A stretch of DNA of 43,578 nucleotides from Thermosulfidibacter sp. (GCA_023269715.1 JAGDVO010000013.1:876-44453), one strand, 5' to 3'. Shown: positions 26,352-35,294, counted from the first letter of the stretch. Notes: generated by a model not told the origin, from the letters alone. Numbers and translations: made by a program.

Positions 26352-27443
26352 CTAGAAAGGACTCCTACTATAGATGGTGTAGATGAACCTAGCTCTTATC
26401 CTAAGCTCCTTTTCTCCCCAATCCGATGGAAAGGGGCCAAATGGAGCTGCCCTGTATATGGCATTCAGAGCTGTTTTATCAAGAATAGCATAACCGGAGG
26501 AATCAATAATATAAGCCTCTACGATGTTACCACTCCTATCCAAAACAAAATAAATACCTACAGTCCCCTGTATACCAGCTGCAGCTGCTTCAGGTGGATA
26601 TCTCCAAACTAGGTATATCCTGTCCCTTATTTTCTTGAAGTAAGAGATGTACTTTGATTCCCTGGCATCAAGGGAAATCTCCACAACACCACCTTTCATC
26701 TCACCCTTACCCATCTGAGGAACTATTTTCTTGGCAGATTCATCAACCAGACGGGGATCTATAAGTGGTATTCTTTCCTTTGGCAATCCGCTACCTGCAC
26801 TGGTAGCACCACTAGAAGCAGATCCACCAGCGTTTGATCCGGTAGTACCGCCTTTACCGGATTTTACCTGCTGGTTTTGAAGTTTTGTAGTTTCGGCATG
26901 GGATTTATAAGCTATCATCCCTTTGCTTTCCCTTTCGTTACCAGAAACGTTAGTACCACTTTTAGAAGTACCACCTCCTGTAGCCACTCCTTTGGTACCC
27001 TGAGCTTTTCCAGTGCCACTTCCACCAGCAGGAAGACCTCCTAACCCTCCACCACCTGTAGTACCACCTCCACCTGAAGACGTTCCATAGGGCACACCAG
27101 GAATATACTCCATAACAGGAGATTCACCGCTTAACCTGGACTTCTCCTGAACACCCATAGGACCCTTTTTACGCGTGGTATACTGGCTTATTATAGGTGT
27201 GTTCTTCTCTTCTGGTTCCTCTATCTTCGAAGGTTTTGGCATATCAAGTATCTTGACATAGTATACTCCCTCTCTCTCGCCAATGGAAAAACTCTTCCTT
27301 CTCAGTATATCAAAGGGAATCAAACCTCTACTGATAGAAGAACCTACAATCATAAGAATAGCAAACAAAACGTGTATCAGAATGGATGCTACTATAAATA
27401 CGGTAAAATTCTGCCTTCTAAAATACAAAATTCCTGCAAACAT
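26352..27443 (-). CDS. TonB-family energy-transducing protein with Gly/Ser/Thr-rich linker
   Basis: About 363 residues: one N-terminal membrane helix (FIVASILIHVLFAILMIV), a short charged stretch, a long Gly/Ser/Thr-rich linker, and a C-terminal TonB domain (YLVWRYPPEAAAAG, GTVGIYFVLDRSGNI, DKTALNAIYRAAPF). TonB couples the proton gradient to outer-membrane transport. The linker is glycine-rich instead of the usual Pro-Glu/Pro-Lys periplasmic rod. No ExbB/ExbD or TonB-dependent receptor is in the window. I favour the ATG at 27443 because TTGAGGAAACC precedes it; upstream in-frame starts (ATG at 27473, TTG at 27488) lack ribosome sites. It sits between nadE and the SfsA fusion in one operon. 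Confidence 0.82.
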   Translation of the reverse strand: MFAGILYFRRQNFTVFIVASILIHVLFAILMIVGSSISRGLIPFDILRRKSFSIGEREGVYYVKILDMPKPSKIEEPEEKNTPIISQYTTRKKGPMGVQEKSRLSGESPVMEYIPGVPYGTSSGGGGTTGGGGLGGLPAGGSGTGKAQGTKGVATGGGTSKSGTNVSGNERESKGMIAYKSHAETTKLQNQQVKSGKGGTTGSNAGGSASSGATSAGSGLPKERIPLIDPRLVDESAKKIVPQMGKGEMKGGVVEISLDARESKYISYFKKIRDRIYLVWRYPPEAAAAGIQGTVGIYFVLDRSGNIVEAYIIDSSGYAILDKTALNAIYRAAPFGPFPSDWGEKELRIRARFIYTIYSRSPF

Positions 27444-27509
27444 GGTTTCCTCAACGCTCTTTATACTACCCATTTGGAAAATATCCAATAGATGAATTAA
27501 AAGAAAAGT

Positions 27510-29231
27510 CTAGGGCCTAAACCTATGGGTGATGGGAACTAATCTATCTATGCCAAAGGTTACTCTGGTAAGCTTTGGACCTATCGGAGCCTGCCTCCTC
27601 TTAAATTCGCTAAGTTCAATGAGGTTTACTATTCTCCTTACAAGAGCTTCATCGTAACCTTTAGAAATTATATCTTTCACATCTCTATTCCCTTCCACGT
27701 AGAACTTTACTACCTCATCAAGAATAACATAAGGAGCGAGATCGGCTTCATCTGTTTGACCAGGTTTTAATTCAGCAGATGGAGGTTTTATAAGTATACG
27801 TTCAGGGATAACCGGACTTATCGTATTCCTGTACCTAGCAAGTTCGTAGACCATAGTTTTAAGAACATCCTTCAAAGGTGCATAGGCACCTATAGAATCA
27901 CCATATAGTGTACAATAACCAACACTACCTTCACTCTTATTACCGGTATTTAAAACTATCCAACTGTATTTGTTTGAAAGAGCCATAAGTATGTTTGCTC
28001 TGATTCTCGGTTGTAAGTTCTCCAATACCCTTCCGTTATCGTCGCCCACTATTTTGGAGAACTTTTCCATAAAAAGATCCACCACCGGATCTATAGGAAA
28101 GATGATAGATTCTATTCCTAGATTATTTGCTAGCTGCCTAGCATCCTCCAAAGATTCAACGGAAGTATACCGTGATGGCATGATAACAGCCTTAACATTT
28201 TTACTACCAAGGGCATCTACAGCAATAACAGTGGTAAGGGCACTATCTATACCACCACTTAAACCGATAACAGCAGTCTTAAAATTGTTCTTATTGAAAT
28301 AATCTCTAACTCCAGTTACAATCGCCTTATATATCAGCTCAATCTCTCTAACATCACTGAATTTAAAGTGAGTAGAAATACCGCCATCCCTATCAGGCAA
28401 AGTTTTTTCAATTCTAACGATCTCAACGGACAGATCACTCTTATCCACACAGCTACACCTGGTAGGTCTGACATAGGGAACATTCAAAAGATCAACGTCA
28501 ACAACTAAAAAAGCCTCTTCAAAATAGGGGGCTCTTGCGATCAGAGTACCCTCGCTATCAACGACAAAACTGCCACCATAAAAAACATACTCATCCTGGG
28601 CACCGCAGAGATTAACAAATACGAGATTGAAAACACTATTTTTAGCTAGAAGTTTCATATATTCCATTTTTTCAACAGGTTCACCAATAACGTAGTTAAA
28701 GGAACAACTTGCCACAACTACAGAACAATCAAGATCCCTATACCTACAAGCAAGCTCTCCATGGTACAAAAATTCATCACCTATCACCAAACCCATTCTA
28801 AAAGAATCAAACTCTACGATAGTCACAGAATTTCCCTTTGAAAAGTAGAACTCATCCTTAAGTGGTTGGGTAGAATTGAAAAGACATTTCCTATGTTTTG
28901 CAACAATACTACCATCGTACATTACAGAAAGAGAATTATAAATCTTACCAAACTCCTTCTCAGCATAACCCAGAATAACGACTATATCTTTACCCTTTGT
29001 ATACTCTCTGATAAAATCAAGCTCTTCAAGTTGCCTACCCAAGAAAGACTTATAAAAGAGGAGATTAAAAGGAGGGTAACCAGTAAGAACAAGTTCCGGG
29101 AAAACAACAAGATCAGCCCTTTCTGCTATAGCTCTATCTATAAAAGAGATTATCTTCTCCCTATTATAACGAAAATCGCCAACTATCGGATTAACCTGTC
29201 CAATCGCTATCCTAAGGTATTTTGCTCTCAC
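27510..29231 (-). CDS. nadE: Glutamine-dependent NAD+ synthetase
   Basis: A 573-residue two-domain enzyme making NAD+ from deamido-NAD+, ATP and glutamine. The N-terminal nitrilase-like glutaminase has its Glu-Lys-Cys triad at E46 (VVFPELVLTGYPP), K112/K115 (AKHRKCLFN) and C176 (VVASCSFNY). The C-terminal ATP-pyrophosphatase domain has the P-loop GLSGGIDSALT near residue 320, then TGNKSEGSVGYCTLYGD and PPSAELKPGQTDE. Both domains look intact and the length is normal. It overlaps the upstream ferritin-like gene by 4 bases and is followed by the TonB-like gene. Confidence 0.96.
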   Translation of the reverse strand: MRAKYLRIAIGQVNPIVGDFRYNREKIISFIDRAIAERADLVVFPELVLTGYPPFNLLFYKSFLGRQLEELDFIREYTKGKDIVVILGYAEKEFGKIYNSLSVMYDGSIVAKHRKCLFNSTQPLKDEFYFSKGNSVTIVEFDSFRMGLVIGDEFLYHGELACRYRDLDCSVVVASCSFNYVIGEPVEKMEYMKLLAKNSVFNLVFVNLCGAQDEYVFYGGSFVVDSEGTLIARAPYFEEAFLVVDVDLLNVPYVRPTRCSCVDKSDLSVEIVRIEKTLPDRDGGISTHFKFSDVREIELIYKAIVTGVRDYFNKNNFKTAVIGLSGGIDSALTTVIAVDALGSKNVKAVIMPSRYTSVESLEDARQLANNLGIESIIFPIDPVVDLFMEKFSKIVGDDNGRVLENLQPRIRANILMALSNKYSWIVLNTGNKSEGSVGYCTLYGDSIGAYAPLKDVLKTMVYELARYRNTISPVIPERILIKPPSAELKPGQTDEADLAPYVILDEVVKFYVEGNRDVKDIISKGYDEALVRRIVNLIELSEFKRRQAPIGPKLTRVTFGIDRLVPITHRFRP

Positions 29232-29662
29232 TTTCCCTCAACCTCCAGCACACCTTTTAGAAGGTTAAATATTTTCTTGTGCTCTATTTCATCCTTTAGA
29301 ATCTCCTCATATAGAGCCTTCGTCTTTTCATCACCCTCTTCTTCACATATCTTTATATGCCTCTGGTACATCTCTATAGCCTCATCTTCCACAGCAACAT
29401 CGGCCTCCAACATTCTTACAAAATCTTCCGCCCATATTACTTTCCCTGTATTTGTAGATTCCCTACCACCTAGCTCAATCACCCTCTTCGAAAACTTCTC
29501 CGCATGCTTCATCTCCTGAACAGCTATCCTCTCCATAATCTCCCTTATTATGGGGTGTTTATCCTTCGGAAACCTATAATGTTGACCCATATACTGGAAT
29601 ATGGCACCTATTTCCCTTTCTATAGCTTCGTTTAATATCCCTATAATCCTCTCCTTATTCAT
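29228..29662 (-). CDS. Bacterioferritin/ferritin-like diiron protein
   Basis: A 144-residue four-helix bundle. Two ExxH-type iron ligand motifs are visible: EMKH in the second helix (VQEMKHAEKFSKR) and EIEHK in the fourth (KDEIEHKKIF), with partner Glu residues in EREIGAIFQY and EDEAIEMYQ. This is the bacterioferritin/ferritin-like pattern, for iron storage or peroxide detoxification; no heme-binding Met can be assigned with confidence. AGGAGGGGAAT gives an excellent ribosome site. First gene of the ferritin/nadE/TonB-like/sfsA/phosphatase operon, starting from its own promoter. Confidence 0.88.
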   Translation of the reverse strand: MNKERIIGILNEAIEREIGAIFQYMGQHYRFPKDKHPIIREIMERIAVQEMKHAEKFSKRVIELGGRESTNTGKVIWAEDFVRMLEADVAVEDEAIEMYQRHIKICEEEGDEKTKALYEEILKDEIEHKKIFNLLKGVLEVEGK

Positions 29663-29713
29663 ATTCCCCTCCTCTCAATCTTTTCTATATTCCTATACTA
29701 CTTGTACCTTTTA

Positions 29714-29743
29714 AGCTTAACACACCAAAACAAAAACTGTCAA
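29714..29743 (-). promoter_or_regulatory. Promoter of the ferritin-like/nadE operon
   Basis: Perfect TTGACA (29743-29738) on the minus strand, 18-base spacer, then TAAGCT (29719-29714) preceded by TGT, an extended -10. The -35 box overlaps the hemW stop codon. No iron-box palindrome is obvious around it. Confidence 0.55.
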
Positions 29744-30891
29744 TCTAAAGCTTCCCATATCTGCACAATTATTGAGCTAAGCACACTATATCCCTCATCC
29801 GTTACAACTATCCTGTCATTCAAGATATTTACCAAACCCATCTCTTCCAAATCCCTGGCATGTTCCAATACCGCAGATCTATAGCTATCAGGAATCTTCC
29901 TCAAAGATAAACCACAGGAAGTCCTCAGTGATAACATGACTAGTTCTTTCAGGAAATCACTATCATCCTGAGAAACTATTGTTTTTACGTTTTTTGGGTC
30001 TTTTATATAACTGTAAAGATCCTTCCTATTCTCATATCTAACCCCGCCAAAATAGGAATGGGCAGAAGGTCCAAAACCGTAATAATCCCTCAGCATCCAG
30101 TAGACCAAGTTATGCAGGCATCTGTATCTTCTACTAGAGGTAAAATTCGAAACTTCATATTGCTCGTATCCAAGAGTCCTTAGGGTCGAAAGGACATGAT
30201 CATACTTATAGCGGAACGTATCCTCATCATCCACAGTGAGTTTTCCTTCCATCACATCCCTATAGATGGGAGTTCCCTCCTCCAACGTGAAAGCATATGC
30301 CGAAACATGTGGCGGTCTTATAGCTTTTAAATGATCAAAAGAAAGAATAATATCATCCAACTCCTCACCGGGGACAGAATAGATCATGTCTATATTAAAG
30401 TTCTCAAAAAAATGAGAGGCATTTTCTATAGTCTCTATCGCATCCCGACTTGTATGGATCCTTCCAAGAATCCTTAACACTCTGTCAGAAAAACTCTGTA
30501 CACCTAGACTGACCCTCGTAACACCATAATCTTTCAAAAGTCCCAATTTTTCCCTATCCAAAGTTAAGGGATTAGCTTCAACCGTAAATTCAACAGGGCT
30601 ACCAAAATATCTACCAACAATCTCAAGTAGCTTTCTTAAACTGCAAAAATCAAGAGCAGTCGGAGTCCCACCGCCTATGTAGAGAGTATACTTCCCAAGG
30701 TTTGGCTCAAAGAAGTCCTTTATTTCCCTTTCGAGTGCCTCAAGATAAGCCTCAACTAGATAGCTTTCCCTTAATTCAAGGGAGTAAAAGTCACAGTACC
30801 TACACTTCTTGATACAGAAGGGTACGTGAACGTATATACCCTTTATCCTTGTAGGATTACCTTCCTTTCCAGTTTGGTTTCCTCTTTTCAA
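29740..30891 (-). CDS. hemW: HemW-type radical SAM heme chaperone
   Basis: A 383-residue radical SAM protein. The cluster motif CIKKCRYC (CxxxCxxC) follows HVPF and precedes DFYS. IGGGTPTALD, TVEANPLTLD, GVTRVSLGVQSFSD and NIDMIYSVPGE are standard for the HemN/HemW family. The short N-terminus and the HNLVYWMLRDYYGFGPSAHSY segment assign it to HemW, the heme chaperone, rather than to the oxygen-independent coproporphyrinogen oxidase HemN. Its start lies 35 bases inside the 3' end of the enoyl-CoA hydratase gene; the first 15 residues may be translated or a later start used. Confidence 0.92.
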   Translation of the reverse strand: MKRGNQTGKEGNPTRIKGIYVHVPFCIKKCRYCDFYSLELRESYLVEAYLEALEREIKDFFEPNLGKYTLYIGGGTPTALDFCSLRKLLEIVGRYFGSPVEFTVEANPLTLDREKLGLLKDYGVTRVSLGVQSFSDRVLRILGRIHTSRDAIETIENASHFFENFNIDMIYSVPGEELDDIILSFDHLKAIRPPHVSAYAFTLEEGTPIYRDVMEGKLTVDDEDTFRYKYDHVLSTLRTLGYEQYEVSNFTSSRRYRCLHNLVYWMLRDYYGFGPSAHSYFGGVRYENRKDLYSYIKDPKNVKTIVSQDDSDFLKELVMLSLRTSCGLSLRKIPDSYRSAVLEHARDLEEMGLVNILNDRIVVTDEGYSVLSSIIVQIWEALD

Positions 30892-31633
30892 AGAAAGCCC
30901 TTATACCTTCTTTTATATCCTCACTTTTGCCGACAAAGCTCATCCCTTCTCTTTCAAGTTCGAGAAGTTCGTCAAGATCCCAGAATAACTCCCTGTTAAT
31001 AAGATTCTTAGCCACTCTAACAGACAAAGGCGCCACATCTGCCATTTTAAAGGCAAGCTCCTTTGTCTTTCTCTCAAGTTCATTGTCTTCAACGACGAAA
31101 TTAACAAGGCCAAACCCAAGGGCTTCTTCTGCACTTATAAAATCCCCACTAAAGATAAGGTAACTGGCCCTTTTAAGTGATGAAGTCCTTGTAAGTACTA
31201 TACTAGAAGATAGATCAGGACTCGCACCTATTCTAGCATAGGCCATATTGAATTTGGCATCCCTAGAAGCAACCGCAAGATCACAGCTAGCCATCAGACC
31301 AAAGCCACCACCAGAGCAAAACCCTCTGATAGAGGCTATGAAGATTTTGGCCGTCCTTCTTATAATCCTTATACAATCGTTCAAAACACCTATAATATCG
31401 TATAGTACTCTAGAAGTATCACCGCTCGAAAACTCTGCAAGATCCCCACCAGCCGAGAAACTCTTACCAACTCCAGAGATGACAACAGATCTTATATCCT
31501 CTTCCTTTGAAACATTCCATAGAATCTCTCTAAGTTCATTGGCCATCTCGATATTCATAGCGTTTAGCTTATCCGGTCTATTCAATCTGATCCAACCTAC
31601 CTTTCCATCTCTCTCAAATAGAACTGTCGTCAT
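30857..31633 (-). CDS. Enoyl-CoA hydratase/isomerase family protein, PaaG-like
   Basis: A 258-residue crotonase-fold protein. NRPDKLNAMN, the oxyanion-hole segments GKSFSAGGDL and GFCSGGGFGLM, and FISAEEALGFGLVN are typical. The two catalytic glutamates of classical enoyl-CoA hydratase are absent: the usual PEI position reads YARIG and the second Glu position holds Tyr. Instead an Asp lies at D140 in IGASPD, matching the IGLxPD motif of PaaG-type isomerases, so an isomerase is more likely than a hydratase. It is between an acyl-CoA dehydrogenase and hemW, 27 bases after the former. Confidence 0.88.
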   Translation of the reverse strand: MTTVLFERDGKVGWIRLNRPDKLNAMNIEMANELREILWNVSKEEDIRSVVISGVGKSFSAGGDLAEFSSGDTSRVLYDIIGVLNDCIRIIRRTAKIFIASIRGFCSGGGFGLMASCDLAVASRDAKFNMAYARIGASPDLSSSIVLTRTSSLKRASYLIFSGDFISAEEALGFGLVNFVVEDNELERKTKELAFKMADVAPLSVRVAKNLINRELFWDLDELLELEREGMSFVGKSEDIKEGIRAFFEKRKPNWKGR

Positions 31634-31660
31634 CCCTTTCCCTCCAAATAAAACATTGAT

Positions 31661-32908
31661 TCACTCATAAACTTTCTCATCCACCATATGTGCTTCTGGT
31701 GCGTCACTCTCAACATCCCTTCCTTCAACACCCTTTGACAAAAGCTCCTTGTAAAACTCATGCTGTATTATAAGCCTCATTATCTCATTCGTTCCCGTCC
31801 AGATCATTATAAGTCTTATATCTCTCAACATCCTTTCTATGGGATAAACATTGGTATAGCCTATTCCACCCATCACCTGCATAGCATTGTTCACAACACG
31901 CCATGCCATCTCGGTTGCAAAGGCTTTACTTTCGGAAACCAATCTCCTCAGTCTTCCTGGATCATCGCCCTCATCTATAGCACAGGCCGTTCGATATACC
32001 AGGGCCCTTGCCGCATCGAGTTCCATGATACTATCAGCTATCTTGAAGGAAACCGCCTGAAAATTCCTTATCTTCTGGCCAAAGGCCTTTCTCTTATCAG
32101 AGTACCTCGCAGCTACTTCGAGAGCTGCCCTGGCCATCCCCAAAGCACCCGCAGCAGATGTCATTCTCTCGGGGATCATCATTTGGTAAAAAACTTCAGC
32201 TCCTTTATTTACACCCTTCTCACCACCTAGTACATTCTCGATTGGTACTTTCACATCGTTAAAGTATATCCTTCCAGTACCACCTCCCCTTGTCCCCATA
32301 AGACCATAAAGATACTTGACTTCCACATTCTCACATCTATCAACTAAAAAGGCAGTAATCGACTTCTTAGGATCTGAAGAATCCGACGTTTTAGCATAAA
32401 CCAGAAAGAAATCAGCGCCCTCCGCACCCACTATAAACCTCTTGTAACCCCTGAGGACAAAATAATCGCCCTCCCTAGTAGCTTTACAGGCAGCACCAAA
32501 GAAATCAGAACCTCCCCTCGGTTCCGTTAAAGCTTCTGCCGCCTTGAGCTTACCCTCGATCATAGGCTTTAGATATCTCTCCTTCTGCTCATCCGTACCG
32601 AATTTATCTATAGCTTCACCAACTATAGAAACCAGAGAGTAAAGACAGGCAAGAGAAGTCCCCAAGACTCCAACTTCCTCAAGAGCTACTACCTCCTCTT
32701 TCCAACCAAGTCCTCTTCCACCATACTTCTTAGGAAACCTCAAACCCAAAAGTCCTCTTCTACCGGCCTCTCCAAGAAACTCAGCTGGATACCTTACCCT
32801 GTCGGCATCCATATCAACGATAAGTTCTCTAGGAACCCATTTTACAAATCCTTTCATTTCATCCCTAATTTTGAGCTGTTCTTCGCTTAACAACCTGTCA
32901 CTTATCAT
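31661..32908 (-). CDS. Acyl-CoA dehydrogenase
   Basis: A 415-residue FAD-dependent acyl-CoA dehydrogenase. It shows [11 protein letters not shown], the substrate/FAD segment [46 protein letters not shown] and [19 protein letters not shown]. The common catalytic base in IYEGT is replaced: the sequence is IWTGTNE with T371 at the Glu position. E247 in [12 protein letters not shown] lies where isovaleryl-CoA and long-chain dehydrogenases carry their base, so the enzyme is probably active on branched or long substrates. No electron-transfer flavoprotein genes are present; the adjacent iron-sulfur flavoprotein could be a redox partner. Ten bases downstream of that gene. Confidence 0.92.
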   Translation of the reverse strand: MISDRLLSEEQLKIRDEMKGFVKWVPRELIVDMDADRVRYPAEFLGEAGRRGLLGLRFPKKYGGRGLGWKEEVVALEEVGVLGTSLACLYSLVSIVGEAIDKFGTDEQKERYLKPMIEGKLKAAEALTEPRGGSDFFGAACKATREGDYFVLRGYKRFIVGAEGADFFLVYAKTSDSSDPKKSITAFLVDRCENVEVKYLYGLMGTRGGGTGRIYFNDVKVPIENVLGGEKGVNKGAEVFYQMMIPERMTSAAGALGMARAALEVAARYSDKRKAFGQKIRNFQAVSFKIADSIMELDAARALVYRTACAIDEGDDPGRLRRLVSESKAFATEMAWRVVNNAMQVMGGIGYTNVYPIERMLRDIRLIMIWTGTNEIMRLIIQHEFYKELLSKGVEGRDVESDAPEAHMVDEKVYE

Positions 32909-32918
32909 AAGTTCCTCC

Positions 32919-33746
32919 TCACAATTCTCTATATTTCTTAACCCTCTCCTTTATCTCTTCCCTTAAGCTCAAGAACCTATCACCTGAAGGTATAACATTA
33001 ACCTCATAGTGCTTCTTGATGTTCTCTTCAGTCCATCTATTGTTTTCAGGATTGTTAAACTTGACTTTCAGCCTACCATCTTCAACCACCATACATCCCT
33101 CTATCTCACAAACAGGACACCTTACTTTCAAATCAACTATCTCTACAATGTTATTGTGACACACCGGACATATTCCCGGTTCACCCCTATATTCTCTATC
33201 GCCTCTTACTATCCTTACACCATTCTCATAACACCTAGTCAGTATATCCTCGTTAAAAACTATTTCTCCTGGACCTTGAGCATTGGCCATCACTATATCT
33301 ATAACCCTATAACCCAAGGAAAGTAGGAAAATCGATAACATAGGTCTACTCAAACCTTCCCACCCTTTAACACCAAAAGTGACGATACCTACCGCTGGCT
33401 TTCCAGCAAGTTCTCTAGTACCCTTTGAATACATGTATCCCATAGATCTATCAGAAAGCATCTTTAATATACCACTTGCTCCCAGTATATAATCAGGAAC
33501 ACCTATAACAAGGGCATCATGGTCCACCATCATAGAGAAAATCTTTTCCGCACCATCTTCAATATGACACTTTGAACCCTTAAAGACACATCGCATACAC
33601 CCTGTACAGGGTTTGATGGTATAGTCTGTAAGCCTTAAAATACTAACTTCAGCACCTTGACTCTTTGCACCAAGTAAAGTTTCCCTCACAAGAATCTCAG
33701 TATTCCCAAACTTCCTGAAACTACCAACAATACCCAAAACTCTCAT
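32919..33746 (-). CDS. Iron-sulfur flavoprotein (NADPH-dependent FMN reductase family)
   Basis: A 275-residue flavodoxin-fold protein. [20 protein letters not shown] binds FMN phosphate. A compact cluster motif C47-x2-C50-x2-C53-x6-C60 (PCTGCMRC...KC) matches [4Fe-4S] iron-sulfur flavoproteins, and [21 protein letters not shown] follows. The C-terminal third has two further Cys pairs ([16 protein letters not shown]) that probably bind zinc. I place the start at the ATG at 33746, where GAGGGTG is correctly spaced; the frame extends 23 codons upstream without a ribosome site. It heads the operon with the acyl-CoA dehydrogenase, crotonase and hemW genes. The electron donor and acceptor are unknown. 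Confidence 0.85.
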   Translation of the reverse strand: MRVLGIVGSFRKFGNTEILVRETLLGAKSQGAEVSILRLTDYTIKPCTGCMRCVFKGSKCHIEDGAEKIFSMMVDHDALVIGVPDYILGASGILKMLSDRSMGYMYSKGTRELAGKPAVGIVTFGVKGWEGLSRPMLSIFLLSLGYRVIDIVMANAQGPGEIVFNEDILTRCYENGVRIVRGDREYRGEPGICPVCHNNIVEIVDLKVRCPVCEIEGCMVVEDGRLKVKFNNPENNRWTEENIKKHYEVNVIPSGDRFLSLREEIKERVKKYREL

Positions 33747-33774
33747 CTTCACCCTCAACATCAGATTTAGTAAA

Positions 33775-33780
33775 ATTATA
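33775..33780 (-). promoter_or_regulatory. -10 box of the flavoprotein/acyl-CoA dehydrogenase operon
   Basis: Perfect TATAAT on the minus strand, about 28 bases before the ATG at 33746. The sequence 17 bases upstream (GTTCTT) is a poor -35, so an activator may be required; the adjacent direct repeat is a candidate site. Confidence 0.4.
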
Positions 33781-33807
33781 TATGGTATGTTATCTAAAGA
33801 ACACCCT

Positions 33808-33835
33808 CTTTTCAACTTAGTAACTTTTCAACTTA
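33808..33835. repeat. Perfect 12-base direct repeat in a divergent promoter region
   Basis: CTTTTCAACTTA occurs at 33808-33819 and 33824-33835 (16-base period), between the flavoprotein operon and the permease. It abuts a rightward TTGACT (33836-33841) and lies upstream of the leftward -10 box, so it could be a two-site operator for one or both units. Confidence 0.5.
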
Positions 33836-33873
33836 TTGACTAAAACACCAAAAGATATAGGATAGGTTAAAAA

Positions 33874-34935
33874 ATGAAAAGAGAAAATTTCCTGTTTTTA
33901 GTTTTTATATCGATCTTGATTACCATACTTACCCTGAGCTTGTTCATTTTAGTACCCTTTATAAAACCTATACTTTGGGCTATCTTCGTATCAGTGGGTC
34001 TATGGCCCTTAAGGAACTACACCTTGAAGAAGCTGAAATCGAAAACCCTAACCTCACTTATCATAACCATAATCATCCTCATAGTATTCCTAGCCCCAAT
34101 CAGCATCCTGGCAACCTACACAGTAAGTGAGTTAATCACCTTTATGGATAACCTCCAAAAGGAAAACATCCCGAAACAAATCATAGACCTGATCTCGTCC
34201 TATTTCAGTATTTTATCGAAACACCCCATTTTTAAGACTTTAGAACAATTCACACCCGCTTTGGTAGAAAGAATAAACGCATCGATAAACAATCTTCTAT
34301 TAGCACTTTCTGTCCACCTTAAAAACTTGATAATAAAGACTGGCAGTACAATGATAAGTTTTGCCATATTCCTATTTGCCCTATTTTTCATATTGAAAGA
34401 AGGGGACTACTTCTTCATAGCTATAAAAGGTTCAATTCCACTCGAAGCAACCGAAAAAGAAAGGATATTAAAAACTATACAGGAAACGATCCTTGCGGTA
34501 ATCTATGGAACCCTGGGAACTGCCCTAATACAGAGCTTGGCATCCCTGATCACCTTCCTGATTTTCAGCATACCTTATGCCTATCTACTCGGATTTCTCT
34601 CCTTCTTCGCCTCCTTTATACCTCCCTTCGGTACAGCCTATATATGGCTACCAGTTTCCTTCTACCTGTTAAAAACAGCCGGAATACTAAAGATGGTCCT
34701 TTTTGTCCTTGTTTGTCTTGTACTTATATCGAGTTTGGATAATGTGGTCAGACCTATGATAATGAAGAGCAGAGTATCTCTACCATATATCGTGCTATTC
34801 TTCGCCTTTTTTGGAGGTATAGTACAGTTTGGATTCATAGGAATATTTATAGGTCCGATCGTATTCGCACTTTTAACAAGCATCTTTAAAATATTAAGAG
34901 AAAAATATCTTGAAAGTGAGAAAGTAATAGATTAA
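33874..34935 (+). CDS. AI-2E/PerM family membrane protein
   Basis: A 353-residue integral membrane protein with about eight helices in the UPF0118/PerM arrangement: N-terminal paired helices (FLVFISILITILTLSLFI), a cytoplasmic or periplasmic helical region (about 85-150), then SFAIFLFALFFILKEGDYF, LLGFLSFFASFIPPFGTAY and IFIGPIVFALLTSI. Family members export AI-2 or act as Na+/H+ antiporters; the substrate here cannot be read. An AGGATAGG sequence precedes the ATG. Followed after 45 bases by rpsU on the same strand. Confidence 0.85.
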   Translation: MKRENFLFLVFISILITILTLSLFILVPFIKPILWAIFVSVGLWPLRNYTLKKLKSKTLTSLIITIIILIVFLAPISILATYTVSELITFMDNLQKENIPKQIIDLISSYFSILSKHPIFKTLEQFTPALVERINASINNLLLALSVHLKNLIIKTGSTMISFAIFLFALFFILKEGDYFFIAIKGSIPLEATEKERILKTIQETILAVIYGTLGTALIQSLASLITFLIFSIPYAYLLGFLSFFASFIPPFGTAYIWLPVSFYLLKTAGILKMVLFVLVCLVLISSLDNVVRPMIMKSRVSLPYIVLFFAFFGGIVQFGFIGIFIGPIVFALLTSIFKILREKYLESEKVID

Positions 34936-34980
34936 TATTACAATAGGCAAACAAACAATAGGAAGGAGGTGGAAATTTAA

Positions 34981-35199
34981 GTGGGTAGACCTATAAACGC
35001 CGTAGTGGTCGTAAGTGGAGACATCGATAGTGCGCTGAAACTACTAAGGAAGAAGATCGAGAAGGAAGGTCTAGTTAAAGAAATTAAAAGAGCAATGTAT
35101 TACGAAAAACCCAGTCAGCAGCGCAGAAAAAAGGAATTAAAGGCAAAGAAAAAACTCAGGAAGCTACAAGAAAAAATGAAGAAACTAGAAATGGCTTAA
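34981..35199 (+). CDS. rpsU: 30S ribosomal protein bS21
   Basis: 72 residues beginning MGRPINAVVVVSGD, then SALKLLRKKIEKEGLVKEI, the S21 core, MYYEKPSQQRRKK and a long Lys/Arg-rich helical tail, as in bS21. It uses a GTG start, eight bases after GGAGGTGG, a near-perfect ribosome site. The tail is close to the usual length of about 70. A perfect hairpin follows directly. Confidence 0.92.
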   Translation: MGRPINAVVVVSGDIDSALKLLRKKIEKEGLVKEIKRAMYYEKPSQQRRKKELKAKKKLRKLQEKMKKLEMA

Positions 35200-35212
35200 T
35201 ATTTTCTTATCC

Positions 35213-35248
35213 AGGCTGACCTCTCTGATATAGAGGTCAGCCTCTTCT
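35213..35248 (+). terminator. Hairpin terminator after rpsU
   Basis: Perfect 12-bp inverted repeat AGGCTGACCTCT (35213-35224) / AGAGGTCAGCCT (35232-35243) with a 7-base loop, followed by CTTCT. The U-run is imperfect, but the stem is long and placed 14 bases after the rpsU stop. Confidence 0.75.
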
Positions 35249-35265
35249 AATTCTGATTCCAGAAG

Positions 35266-35294
35266 TTGAAAATCTCAAGTTCTAAAGTTATTCT
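35266..35294 (+). promoter_or_regulatory. Promoter placed to give a leaderless addA transcript
   Basis: TTGAAA (35266-35271), 17-base spacer, TATTCT (35289-35294). The addA ATG begins 8 bases after the -10 box, where transcription would normally start, and no ribosome site precedes it. Confidence 0.5.

Noticed and set aside
26800-27080. Apparent repetitive DNA in the TonB-like gene
   Set aside because: It encodes the Gly/Ser/Thr-rich linker; no regular repeat unit or CRISPR-like spacing.
28866-29519. 217-codon rightward ORF across nadE and the ferritin-like gene
   Set aside because: Antisense shadow of two well-supported genes; Ser/Phe/Ile-rich composition and no recognisable motif.
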